Shown here: piece after piece, positions 27,698-35,169 of the stretch | How the letters are laid out: every line of letters begins with the position of its first letter | Position numbering within the stretch: the first letter of the stretch is position 1 | Source: Microbacterium oleivorans | GTDB taxonomy: Bacteria > Actinomycetota > Actinomycetes > Actinomycetales > Microbacteriaceae | Assembly: GCF_023715745.1 (NCBI RefSeq) | Contig: NZ_JAMBOV010000004.1 | Span: 124,001-188,000 of the forward strand | DNA: 64,000 nucleotides | Direction: 5' to 3' | Notes under the pieces: model-generated | The model's input: only the letters and a program-made list of their open reading frames with translations | What the model was told of the DNA's origin: nothing | The model's database searches: none | Program-made: the position numbers and the translations under genes

Positions 27698-28167
27698 CAG
27701 CAGGATCCTGTGGTCTCGTACTCGTCGATGACGGCCACCTTCGATGCCGACGCCGACGACGGGTCGAAGCGGTAGGTCAGCCATTCGCGCACGAGACGGC
27801 GGGCGAGCTCGATGCCGACGACGCGCTGACCCATCGTCAGGACCTGGGCGTCGTTGGAGAGCACGCCGCGCTCGACGGAGAACGAGTCGTGCGCGGTCAC
27901 GGCACGGATGCCGGCGACCTTGTTCGCGGCGATCGCGACGCCGAGGCCGGTGCCGCAGATCAGTAGGGCCCGGTCGGCCTCGCCGCGGGCGACGCGCTCG
28001 GCCGCTTCGATCGCGACCCTCGGGTACGCGGTGTGGCCGTCGGCATCCACTCCGACGTCGAGCACCGAGACCACGCCGTCGTTCTGCTCGAGGTCGCGCT
28101 TCAGGATCTCCTTGTAGTCGTAACCGGCGTCGTCGCTGCCGATGACGAGGCGCAGGGGTGCGGTCAT
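27697..28167 (-). CDS. derI: RpiB-family D-erythrulose-4-phosphate isomerase
   Basis: A 156-residue RpiB/LacAB-family sugar phosphate isomerase. The family cysteine base is in [17 protein letters not shown], with the second part [20 protein letters not shown] and [15 protein letters not shown]. The first motif is [10 protein letters not shown], with Asp where ribose-5-phosphate isomerase B has His (GSDHAG), so ribose 5-phosphate is unlikely to be the substrate. DerI/EryI converts D-erythrulose 4-phosphate to D-erythrose 4-phosphate, feeding the pentose phosphate pathway. It lies one base after the kinase stop. The family is certain; the substrate is inferred from context and this substitution. 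Confidence 0.78.
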   Translation of the reverse strand: MTAPLRLVIGSDDAGYDYKEILKRDLEQNDGVVSVLDVGVDADGHTAYPRVAIEAAERVARGEADRALLICGTGLGVAIAANKVAGIRAVTAHDSFSVERGVLSNDAQVLTMGQRVVGIELARRLVREWLTYRFDPSSASASKVAVIDEYETTGSC

Positions 28168-28168
28168 G

Positions 28169-29926
28169 TCAGATCCTCTCGGGGGAGTCGGGCGTCGCCG
28201 TCCGGCTGATGACGGGGGCCGCGGCGAGGGTGTCGCCGACGGCGGTGACGATGAGGGCGAAGGAGTGCGCGCCGGCATCGACGGTGCCGACGGCGTGCTC
28301 ACCGTGCGTGCGGGCGCGGCCCTTGCGGGGGAGCAGGTCCGCGGTTGCGGCCGCTGCGGTGGTCGCTGCGGCGGCAGCGGTGCGCCAGGCATCCGCCAGG
28401 CGGGCACCCGACGCCACCTCGCGCGTCAGTGTCTCGGTGAACGGGAGCAGTGCGTCGACCATGGTCTTGTCGCCGACCTCCGCTTTGCCGTGCGCGACGA
28501 CGGCGCCGACCCCGGCGGCGACCCCGTCGGCGATGCGTGTCGCGTCGGGGCGCCCGGCATCGCCGAGGCGGTTCGCGAGCTCGGTGAGGAGGAGGCCCCA
28601 GAGCGCGCCCGAGGTGCCCCCCGCCCGGTCAGACCACGCGTCGGCCGCGCGGGTGAGCGTCGTCGCCGCGCCGGCGCCCGCCGCGGCGGCCTGTCGTGCG
28701 GCGCGGACGGCCGCGCGCGAGCCGCGCTGCATCCCGATCCCGTGGTCGCCGTCGCCCGCGACGGCGTCGATCCGGCCGAGGTCGTCGACGTTCTCGTCGA
28801 TCGTCGTCGCGACGGTGTCCAGCGCGGCCACGACGGTAGAGGCGAGCAGGAGGGATGCCGCATCCCCGGCGACCTCATCGGCGGCGACGGACGCGTCGGC
28901 GTGCGCGGCATCCCGTCGTTCGGCCTTCGGGACGGCACCGCGACGGTACGCGGGGGTGTCCACCGGGGTCTCCCACAGCTCGGCGAGCTCGTCGTCGAGC
29001 CAGAACAGGGTCAGGGAGGTTCCCGCCATGTCGAAGCTGGTGCAGTACTCGCCCACGTGGGGGTCGACGATCTCGAGCCCGGCGCCTTCGAGGAGTGCGG
29101 CGACGCGGCGGTAGACGACGAAGAGCTCTTCGTACTTCAGCGAGCCGAGTCCGTTGAGCAGCGGCACGATCCGGCCGTCGGCACCGTCCGGCCGCTCATC
29201 CAGCAGTCGCTCGACGAGCATCTCGGCGAGGCCGTCGGCAGTGGGGATGTCGGTCTCGTCGATGCCGGGTTCGCCGTGGATGCCGAGACCGACCGCCATG
29301 CGCCCGTCGGGTACCGAGAAGAGCGGCGCCTGGGCTCCGGGCAGCGTGCACCCCGTGAAGGCGACGCCGAAGGAGCGGGTGCGCTCATTCGCGAGCCGGG
29401 CGACCCGGGCGACATCGGTGAGGGGGTACCCGGCAGCGGCCGCGGCGGCCGCCGTGCGGAAGACCGTCAGGTCGCCCGCGATCCCGCGCCGGCGCGCGCG
29501 CTCGCCGGGTCCGGCGCTGGCGATGTCGTCGGTCACGACGACGGTCTCGCAGCCGATGCCTTCTGCGCGCAGGCGTTCCTGCGCGGCGTCGAAGTTGAGC
29601 ACGTCACCGGCGTAGTTGCCGTAGCTCAGCAGCACCCCGCCGCCGGTGTGGGCTGCGCGCGCGACAGCATGGACCTGTTGCGTCGACGGCGAGGCGAAGA
29701 GATTCCCCATCGCGGCTCCGTGGGCGAGGCCCGGTCCGACGAGTCCCCCGAAAGCGGGGTAATGCCCGGATCCGCCGCCGATCACCACGGCGACCTGACC
29801 CTCCGGCACGCGGGTGCTCCGGACGACGCCGCCGGTGACGCGCTCGACGTAGCGACCGTTAGCGGCGACGAAGCCATCGATCATCTCGTCGGCGAAATCG
29901 GCCGGGTCGTTCCACAGGCGCGTCAT
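28169..29926 (-). CDS. lerK: DhaK-DhaL fusion kinase (probable L-erythrulose kinase)
   Basis: A 585-residue dihydroxyacetone-kinase-family protein and the first gene of the operon. The DhaK part (1-330) has [20 protein letters not shown] and the covalent substrate-binding histidine in [15 protein letters not shown]. The DhaL part (about 375-570) has the ATP/Mg motif [17 protein letters not shown] and [14 protein letters not shown]-dependent single-chain DAK is seen in many bacteria; LerK of the same build phosphorylates L-erythrulose to L-erythrulose 1-phosphate. With OiaC-, LerI- and DerI-like genes next to it, that role is favoured over glycerone phosphorylation. A GAGGAG lies upstream of the ATG. 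Confidence 0.8.
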   Translation of the reverse strand: MTRLWNDPADFADEMIDGFVAANGRYVERVTGGVVRSTRVPEGQVAVVIGGGSGHYPAFGGLVGPGLAHGAAMGNLFASPSTQQVHAVARAAHTGGGVLLSYGNYAGDVLNFDAAQERLRAEGIGCETVVVTDDIASAGPGERARRRGIAGDLTVFRTAAAAAAAGYPLTDVARVARLANERTRSFGVAFTGCTLPGAQAPLFSVPDGRMAVGLGIHGEPGIDETDIPTADGLAEMLVERLLDERPDGADGRIVPLLNGLGSLKYEELFVVYRRVAALLEGAGLEIVDPHVGEYCTSFDMAGTSLTLFWLDDELAELWETPVDTPAYRRGAVPKAERRDAAHADASVAADEVAGDAASLLLASTVVAALDTVATTIDENVDDLGRIDAVAGDGDHGIGMQRGSRAAVRAARQAAAAGAGAATTLTRAADAWSDRAGGTSGALWGLLLTELANRLGDAGRPDATRIADGVAAGVGAVVAHGKAEVGDKTMVDALLPFTETLTREVASGARLADAWRTAAAAATTAAAATADLLPRKGRARTHGEHAVGTVDAGAHSFALIVTAVGDTLAAAPVISRTATPDSPERI

Positions 29927-29964
29927 CGCGTGCTGCTCCTCGGGTCAGTGTGTCCTGCTCGACA

Positions 29965-29987
29965 TTGTGCACAACCGGTTGACCAAT
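29965..29987. promoter_or_regulatory. Candidate operators between apionate operon and its regulator
   Basis: The 102-bp gap between the divergent kinase and FadR-type genes holds two touching palindromes: TTGTGCACAA (29965-29974) and CAACCGGTTG (29972-29981). The next bases continue as GGTTGACCAATT, a near-symmetric site. FadR-type regulators bind such short palindromes. The stretch is also locally A/T-richer than the genes. The role is inferred from position and symmetry. Confidence 0.45.
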
Positions 29988-30028
29988 TGCAAGCGCACTG
30001 GACTCGCCTCCTCCCGTATGTTGGGGCC

Positions 30029-30766
30029 GTGCCCGCTTACCCTTCCGACCGTTCCGCCGAGATAACAGCGGCCCTCGGCGCGCTCCCCTCGGGAACCCCT
30101 GTCTCGGAGGTCGCCCGCCGCCTGATGGACCTCTTCACGAGCGGCGAGATCGAGCCCGGGACGCGCCTGCCGCCCGAGCGGCAGCTCTCGCTCACCCTGG
30201 GTGTCGGCCGGTCCGCGGTGCGCGAAGCGCTCGCTGCGCTCGAGATCCTCGGGATCGTCGACGTGCGCCCCGGGTCGGGCACCTACCTGCGCGGAACGGC
30301 GAGCGACCTGCTGCCGCAGACACTGCGCTGGGGGCTGTTGATCGGACAGCGGAGCACCGACGACCTGCTCGACGTCCGCTCGGGCCTGGAGATCTACTGC
30401 GCCCGCCTCGCTGCCTCGCGCGCCGACGTCGGCGATATCGCCCGGCTGGCGGACTCCCTCACGCGCATGCGCTCGGCCGAGACCGACCTGACGGCTTTCG
30501 CCCGAGCGGATGCCGCGTTCCACGACGCGCTCGCCCGCGCAGCCGGCAATGACGCCCTCATCGACCTGCTGCATGTCGTGCGCTCGCTCCTCCAGGTCTA
30601 TGCCGACCGCGCGGTGCACGACGCCGAGGCCGCGCGTCTCGCGATCGCCGAGCACGACGCCGTGTTCCGGGCGGTCGAAGCGAGGGACGAGGATGTCGCG
30701 GCATCCGCGATGGCCGTCCACATGACGACGGCGGCCGCACGCCTGGCCGGGGCATCGCGCGACTGA
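30029..30766 (+). CDS. FadR-subfamily GntR transcriptional regulator
   Basis: A 245-residue regulator. The winged helix (about 20-85) is seen as VSEVARRLMDLFTSGEIEPG, TRLPPERQLSLTLGVGRSAV and REALAALEILGIVDVRPGSG. The C-terminal FCD domain (about 105-235) has the metal/ligand residues spread over ADAAFHDALARAAGND, VRSLLQVYADRAVHDAE and IAEHDAVFRAVEARD. The family usually represses a catabolic operon until a sugar acid binds. It is divergent from the apionate operon with palindromes in between, so it most likely controls that operon, perhaps with an apionate-derived acid as inducer. The GTG at 30029 is the first start after the intergenic region; the longer open frame upstream is a shadow. Confidence 0.88.
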   Translation: MPAYPSDRSAEITAALGALPSGTPVSEVARRLMDLFTSGEIEPGTRLPPERQLSLTLGVGRSAVREALAALEILGIVDVRPGSGTYLRGTASDLLPQTLRWGLLIGQRSTDDLLDVRSGLEIYCARLAASRADVGDIARLADSLTRMRSAETDLTAFARADAAFHDALARAAGNDALIDLLHVVRSLLQVYADRAVHDAEAARLAIAEHDAVFRAVEARDEDVAASAMAVHMTTAAARLAGASRD

Positions 30767-30785
30767 AGGTCACCGTTGCAAAACC

Positions 30786-30802
30786 ACTGAACGTTATTTA
30801 GT
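30786..30802. promoter_or_regulatory. A/T-rich inverted repeat upstream of GH3 gene
   Basis: ACTGAACGTTATTTAGT is an imperfect inverted repeat (ACTGAA against TTTAGT) in an A/T-rich island 60 bp before the GH3 start, with TTGCAA just upstream at 30776-30781. It may be an operator for the TetR gene co-transcribed with GH3, or part of the promoter. Weak evidence. Confidence 0.3.
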
Positions 30803-30862
30803 CTTTCGACGTCGGGGCCGAACCGCGCCTCGCCCGCCACGACGACGTCGCAGGAGACCGCA

Positions 30863-32722
30863 GTGTCCGCATCCTTTTCCACCGCCCCCGACGGCACGCG
30901 CTACCGCGACCTGAACCGGAACGGCGTGATGGACCCCTACGAGGATCCGCGCCTCCCGATCGCGGAGCGTGTCGCCGACCTCGTGTCGCGGCTCTCGCTC
31001 GAGGAGAAGGCGGGGCTCATGATCCAGACGATCGTCCCGACGACGACCGACGGCGAGGTCGACGGGCCGTCGACGATGCCGGGACGGGCCTCGGCGCGCG
31101 AGTTCATCGAGGGAATGCACGTCACCCACCTCAACATCCATCAGATCCCGGATCCGCGGGCGATGGCCCGCTGGGTGAACGGGCTGCAGCACGTGGCCGC
31201 GGCGTCGGGCCACGGCATCCCGGTCACGATCTCGACCGACCCGCGTCACTCGTTCACCGAGAACGTCGGCGCCTCGTTCACGGCCGGGCACCTCTCGGCC
31301 TGGCCCGAGCCCCTCGGACTCGGTGCGCTCGCCGACCCGGGCTTCGTGCGGGAGTTCGCCGACATCGCACGGCGCGAGTACCTGGCCGTCGGCATCCGCT
31401 CGGCCCTGCACCCGATGCTCGACGTCGCCACCGAGCCGCGGTGGCCGCGTCAGTACGGCACGTTCGGACAGGACGCCGAGCTCGTCGGGCGCCTCGGGGT
31501 CGCCTACGTCGACGGCTTCGAGGGCGACCGGCTGACGGCGGCGAGCGTCGCGTGCATGGCCAAGCACTTCCCCGGCGGAGGCCCCGAGAAGGACGGCGAG
31601 GACCCGCACTTCCCGTACGGCACCGACCAGGTGTACCCCGGCGGCATGTTCGAGTACCACCTCGAGCCGTTCCGCCGCGTGATCGACCGCGGTGTCTCGG
31701 CGATCATGCCCTCCTACGGGATCCCGCGCGGTGTCGTGCTCGACGGCGAGCCGGTCGAGGAGGTCGCCTTCGGCTTCAACCACCAGATCATCACCGGGCT
31801 GCTGCGCGAGAAGCTGGGCTTCACCGGCGTCGTCTGCACCGACTGGGGACTCATCACCGAGTCGCGCCTCATGGGCAAGGTGCTGCCGCCGCGGTCGTGG
31901 GGTGTCGAGCACCTCAGCGAGATCGAGCGGGTGCGGAAGGCCCTCGACGCGGGTGTCGACCAGTTCGGCGGCGAGGACGACCCGGCGCTCGTGATCGAGC
32001 TCGTGCGCTCGGGAGCCGTCCCGGAGTCGCGTCTGGACGTCTCCGTCGCGCGGCTGCTGACCGTCAAGTTCGAGCTCGGCCTGTTCGACGACCCGTTCGT
32101 CGACGAGGATGCCGCGGGCGAGATCGTCGGCAGTGCTGAGTTTCGCGCGGCTGGGGACCGGGCCCAGTCCCGCTCGGCCGTGATCCTGCCCGGTGGGGCG
32201 GGGGACGCGGCATCCGTCCTGCCGCTGCGGCCCGGGACGGCGGTGTACGCGCCCGAGATCTCGGACGATGCGATCCGCTCAGCGGGGTTGGTGCCGGCGG
32301 CGGATGCCGAGGGTGCCGACGTGAGTGTCTTGCGGCTGCAGCCGCCCTTCGACCCGCGCGACGAGTACATGCTCGAGGCGCACTTCCACGCGGGGTCGCT
32401 CGCGTTCGACCAGAGCGTCGTCACACGCGTCGTGGACGTCGCCGAGACGGCCCCGACCGTCGTGGCGATCCACCTCGAGCGCCCCGCGCTGCTCGCCCCG
32501 GTGGCGGAGCACGCCCACGCCGTCGTCGCGACGTTCGGTGCGTCGGAAGAAGCCCTGCTCGACGTGCTCACCGGCCGGGTGCGCGCCGAGGGTCGGCTGC
32601 CGTTCGAGATCCCGCGCGACGAGGCAGCCGTCCTCGCCGGCCGGTCGGATGTCCCCGGCGGTACCGCCGACCCGGTGTACGAGGCGGGCACCCCTTCCCT
32701 CGTGGTGACAACGGATGCGTGA
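30863..32722 (+). CDS. Glycoside hydrolase family 3 beta-glycosidase
   Basis: A 619-residue GH3 protein without signal peptide, so it acts inside the cell on imported glycosides. The N-terminus DLNRNGVMDPYEDPRLPIAE looks like a calcium-binding loop seen in one GH3 subgroup. The barrel has the substrate-binding Lys-His in CMAKHFPGGGPEKDGEDPH and the nucleophile Asp in FTGVVCTDWGLITE. The second domain (about 430-590) is shorter than usual but retains the alpha/beta sandwich. GH3 covers beta-glucosidase, beta-xylosidase and others; specificity cannot be read. GTG start after CAGGAGACC. It overlaps the downstream TetR gene by 8 bp, so the regulator is co-transcribed. Confidence 0.88.
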   Translation: MSASFSTAPDGTRYRDLNRNGVMDPYEDPRLPIAERVADLVSRLSLEEKAGLMIQTIVPTTTDGEVDGPSTMPGRASAREFIEGMHVTHLNIHQIPDPRAMARWVNGLQHVAAASGHGIPVTISTDPRHSFTENVGASFTAGHLSAWPEPLGLGALADPGFVREFADIARREYLAVGIRSALHPMLDVATEPRWPRQYGTFGQDAELVGRLGVAYVDGFEGDRLTAASVACMAKHFPGGGPEKDGEDPHFPYGTDQVYPGGMFEYHLEPFRRVIDRGVSAIMPSYGIPRGVVLDGEPVEEVAFGFNHQIITGLLREKLGFTGVVCTDWGLITESRLMGKVLPPRSWGVEHLSEIERVRKALDAGVDQFGGEDDPALVIELVRSGAVPESRLDVSVARLLTVKFELGLFDDPFVDEDAAGEIVGSAEFRAAGDRAQSRSAVILPGGAGDAASVLPLRPGTAVYAPEISDDAIRSAGLVPAADAEGADVSVLRLQPPFDPRDEYMLEAHFHAGSLAFDQSVVTRVVDVAETAPTVVAIHLERPALLAPVAEHAHAVVATFGASEEALLDVLTGRVRAEGRLPFEIPRDEAAVLAGRSDVPGGTADPVYEAGTPSLVVTTDA

Positions 32723-33290
32723 GCGGCGCAATTCGGCGCAGGGGCGCGAGAGCCGCGAGCTGATCCTGCAGACGGCGCTCGAGGTCATCGGGCGGCGTGG
32801 CTACGGTTCGACCTCGTTGCGCGACATCGCCGCCGAGGTCGGGATGACGCAGGCCGGCATGCTCCACCACTTCGGCACGAAGGAGAGCCTGCTCGTCGAG
32901 GTGCTCCGAGAACGCGACGCCGCGACGCGTGAAGCGCTCGCCGAGCAGGACGGCGACGAGCCGCCGTCGGTGCGCGTCGCGCGGCGCAACGCCGAGACCC
33001 CCGCGCTCGTTCACCTGTATGCGAGTCTGCAGGCGGCGGCATCCGCTCCGGACCATCCCGCGCATGCCTTCTTCGAGGAGCGTCAGCGGAGCGTGCACGC
33101 GGTCGTCGCGGCCGACATCCGGTCACGACAGGATGCCGGCGAGATGCCCCCCGGCATCGACGCCGACACGGCTGCGACGGTGCTCCTCGCCCTCTCGGAC
33201 GGTCTGCAGCTGCAGCAGGGCGTCGATCCCTCGATCGACATCGCCGGTGTCCTCGCGTGGACGTGGGAACGGCTCGCCGGCGCGTACTGA
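32715..33290 (+). CDS. TetR/AcrR-family transcriptional regulator
   Basis: A 191-residue TetR protein. The helix-turn-helix is clear: LILQTALEVIGRRGYGSTSL then RDIAAEVGMTQAGMLHHFGT, followed by KESLLVEVLRERD. The C-terminal domain resembles that of the other TetR in this locus (47029-47709): both contain SAPDHPAHAFF / TAPDHPAHAYF, so they are sister regulators. It starts inside the end of the GH3 gene and so is probably autoregulated with it. The inducer is presumably a glycoside or its fragment. Confidence 0.88.
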   Translation: MRERRNSAQGRESRELILQTALEVIGRRGYGSTSLRDIAAEVGMTQAGMLHHFGTKESLLVEVLRERDAATREALAEQDGDEPPSVRVARRNAETPALVHLYASLQAAASAPDHPAHAFFEERQRSVHAVVAADIRSRQDAGEMPPGIDADTAATVLLALSDGLQLQQGVDPSIDIAGVLAWTWERLAGAY

Positions 33291-33379
33291 GCCGAGCTGA
33301 GTCAGGCGGGCCGGGTACCGGGCGTCGGAGAACTCCCGTCGATATTGCGCGGGCCCGGCCGAAAGCTCGAGGGCCGTGT

Positions 33380-35152
33380 CTACTCCACCCGTGTCACCCG
33401 GATCGCCATGAACTGACGACCCGGCAGCTCGACGCGCACCTGACCGCGGTACGTCCCCGGCAGCTCGTCGATCGTGGTGTTCCAGGTGTCGATGACCTCG
33501 ACGCGCCAGTCGCCCTCGTCGAGGATGACGTTGCGGAACCGCGGCCGGTTGAACCCGAAGTAGGCGACCTTGAGGCGTCCGGCGACGCCGCCCCAGGGAA
33601 CATCCCAGTCGCTCGGCAGCGGATCCCACACCCCGTCCGGTGCCTGCGACTGCAGGTGCTCGAGGAAGCCGATCCGCGAGGGGGACGAGCCGTGGAGCGC
33701 GCCGCCCTTCGACCACCACAGCACCTCGTCGTCGTCGCCGACGGATGCCGCGCCCCCGAGGGCCGACGGGTAGTAGGTCTCGCCGTGGCCGACGTAGCCG
33801 CCGCGGACGGCGCCCTCCCAGAACCGGCGAACCATCTCCTCGCCAGTGATGTTGCCCCAGCCCTGGTCGATGTCGCCCTCGTAGGCGCACTCGTCGATGA
33901 CGACGGGCTTTCCCCACTCCTCGCGCCACTGATCGGTGTTCTCCGCGGTGCGGTAGACGTCGACCCGCTGGATGCTGACGTGGGTGATCCACGGCTTCGC
34001 GTAGTCGTATACGGGTCGGCAGTTGTGGATCGAGTTGAGGTGACCGAAGGCATCCTCCTCGCCGACGATCGCCGCGAGACGCTCCCAGTCGTCGAGGTCC
34101 TTCGACCACAGCAGGTCGTACTCGTTCGCCATCGACCACCACACGTTCGCGAAGCCCGACATTCGCCGCACGACGTAGCGCACGTACCGCTCGTCGACGG
34201 CGGGGCCCAGGTCGGCGAATCCCCAGCGGTCGTAGGCGTGGAAGAGGATGAGGTCGGCCTGGATGCCGAGGGCCGCCAACTCGCCGATCCGCTGCTCCAG
34301 TCGCCGGAAGTGCGCCGGGTCGAACCGGGTGTGGTCGAAACCGTCGGCGAGGCTGCCGACGAAGGGGAAGTCGGCCGGCTCGTTCGCGTTGTAGAGGTAC
34401 GACTTCGGGAAGACGCACATGCGGAGCTTCGCGAACGGAGCCTCGGCGAGCGTCTCGAGGGTCTTCTCCTGCAGTTCCTCCGGCTGGTGGGTCCAGGCGT
34501 ATGCCGTCGTGCCGATCGGGCGGTGCCGCGTGCCGTCGGCATGCCGGAAGTGGAACCCGTCGACCCGCACGGGACCGTGCGAGCCGTCGCGTGCGCCGAC
34601 GACCTCGACCGACCCGGTGATGCCATCGAGTGACCGCGCGGTGGACCGCGTCTCGAAGGTCCAGGTGCCGACGGTGTCGGCCAATGCGCGGACGACGTAG
34701 ACGCCGTCGCCGTCGTAGAAGCCGCCGACCCGGATCTCGTCATCGCCGCGGCGGAAGAGCGCGTCGAGCTCGACGTCGACGAACGGGTTGCCGTGCGACG
34801 GCCCGGCCAAGCGCAGCTCGAGCGGATCCCACAGCGGTGTCGGCTCCGGAAGCGTCAGGGTCGCCGACGCCCGCGCGACGTCGTCGCCCTCGTACGCGGG
34901 GTCGGGGGCGATCGACGGCGCGTACGGCGGGCGCCCGGCGCCGGACCCCACGGCGGCGAGCGCGGCGAAGAACTGCTCGCGCACCTCGAGGTCCTCGAGG
35001 GCGGGGACGATGGCGACGAGCTGCCCGAGGCGGCCGCCGCGGAATTGCGTCGCCATGGGCGAGGCGGCCACCCCCGGCAGGTACCGCTCGAGGATCGCGC
35101 GGGCGTCGGGATCGTCGAGGGCCTCGCCGAAGGTGCTGGCGCGGTCGAACAT
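33380..35152 (-). CDS. Apiosidase-like glycoside hydrolase (DUF5060-DUF4038-DUF5605)
   Basis: A 590-residue cytosolic protein. A short helical N-terminus (about 1-60) precedes a beta-sandwich of the DUF5060 kind (WDPLELRLAGPSHGNPFVDV). Then comes a clan-A barrel of the DUF4038/apiosidase-like family (RPIGTTAYAWTHQ), with candidate acid/base Glu in VWWSMANEYDLLW and nucleophile Glu in KPVVIDECAYEGD. A C-terminal DUF5605-like sandwich follows (VEVIDTWNTTIDELPGTYRG). The related GH140 family cleaves apiose from rhamnogalacturonan-II. No signal peptide, so it would act on imported oligosaccharides. Start at 35152 has GAGGAG. Apiose specificity is inferred from the family and from the apionate operon 3.5 kb away. 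Confidence 0.72.
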   Translation of the reverse strand: MFDRASTFGEALDDPDARAILERYLPGVAASPMATQFRGGRLGQLVAIVPALEDLEVREQFFAALAAVGSGAGRPPYAPSIAPDPAYEGDDVARASATLTLPEPTPLWDPLELRLAGPSHGNPFVDVELDALFRRGDDEIRVGGFYDGDGVYVVRALADTVGTWTFETRSTARSLDGITGSVEVVGARDGSHGPVRVDGFHFRHADGTRHRPIGTTAYAWTHQPEELQEKTLETLAEAPFAKLRMCVFPKSYLYNANEPADFPFVGSLADGFDHTRFDPAHFRRLEQRIGELAALGIQADLILFHAYDRWGFADLGPAVDERYVRYVVRRMSGFANVWWSMANEYDLLWSKDLDDWERLAAIVGEEDAFGHLNSIHNCRPVYDYAKPWITHVSIQRVDVYRTAENTDQWREEWGKPVVIDECAYEGDIDQGWGNITGEEMVRRFWEGAVRGGYVGHGETYYPSALGGAASVGDDDEVLWWSKGGALHGSSPSRIGFLEHLQSQAPDGVWDPLPSDWDVPWGGVAGRLKVAYFGFNRPRFRNVILDEGDWRVEVIDTWNTTIDELPGTYRGQVRVELPGRQFMAIRVTRVE

Positions 35153-35169
35153 GGTGTCTCCTCGGAGGG

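Noticed and set aside
28142..30028. N-terminal extension of the FadR-type regulator frame
   Set aside because: It is antisense to the kinase gene; the winged-helix protein starts normally at the GTG at 30029.
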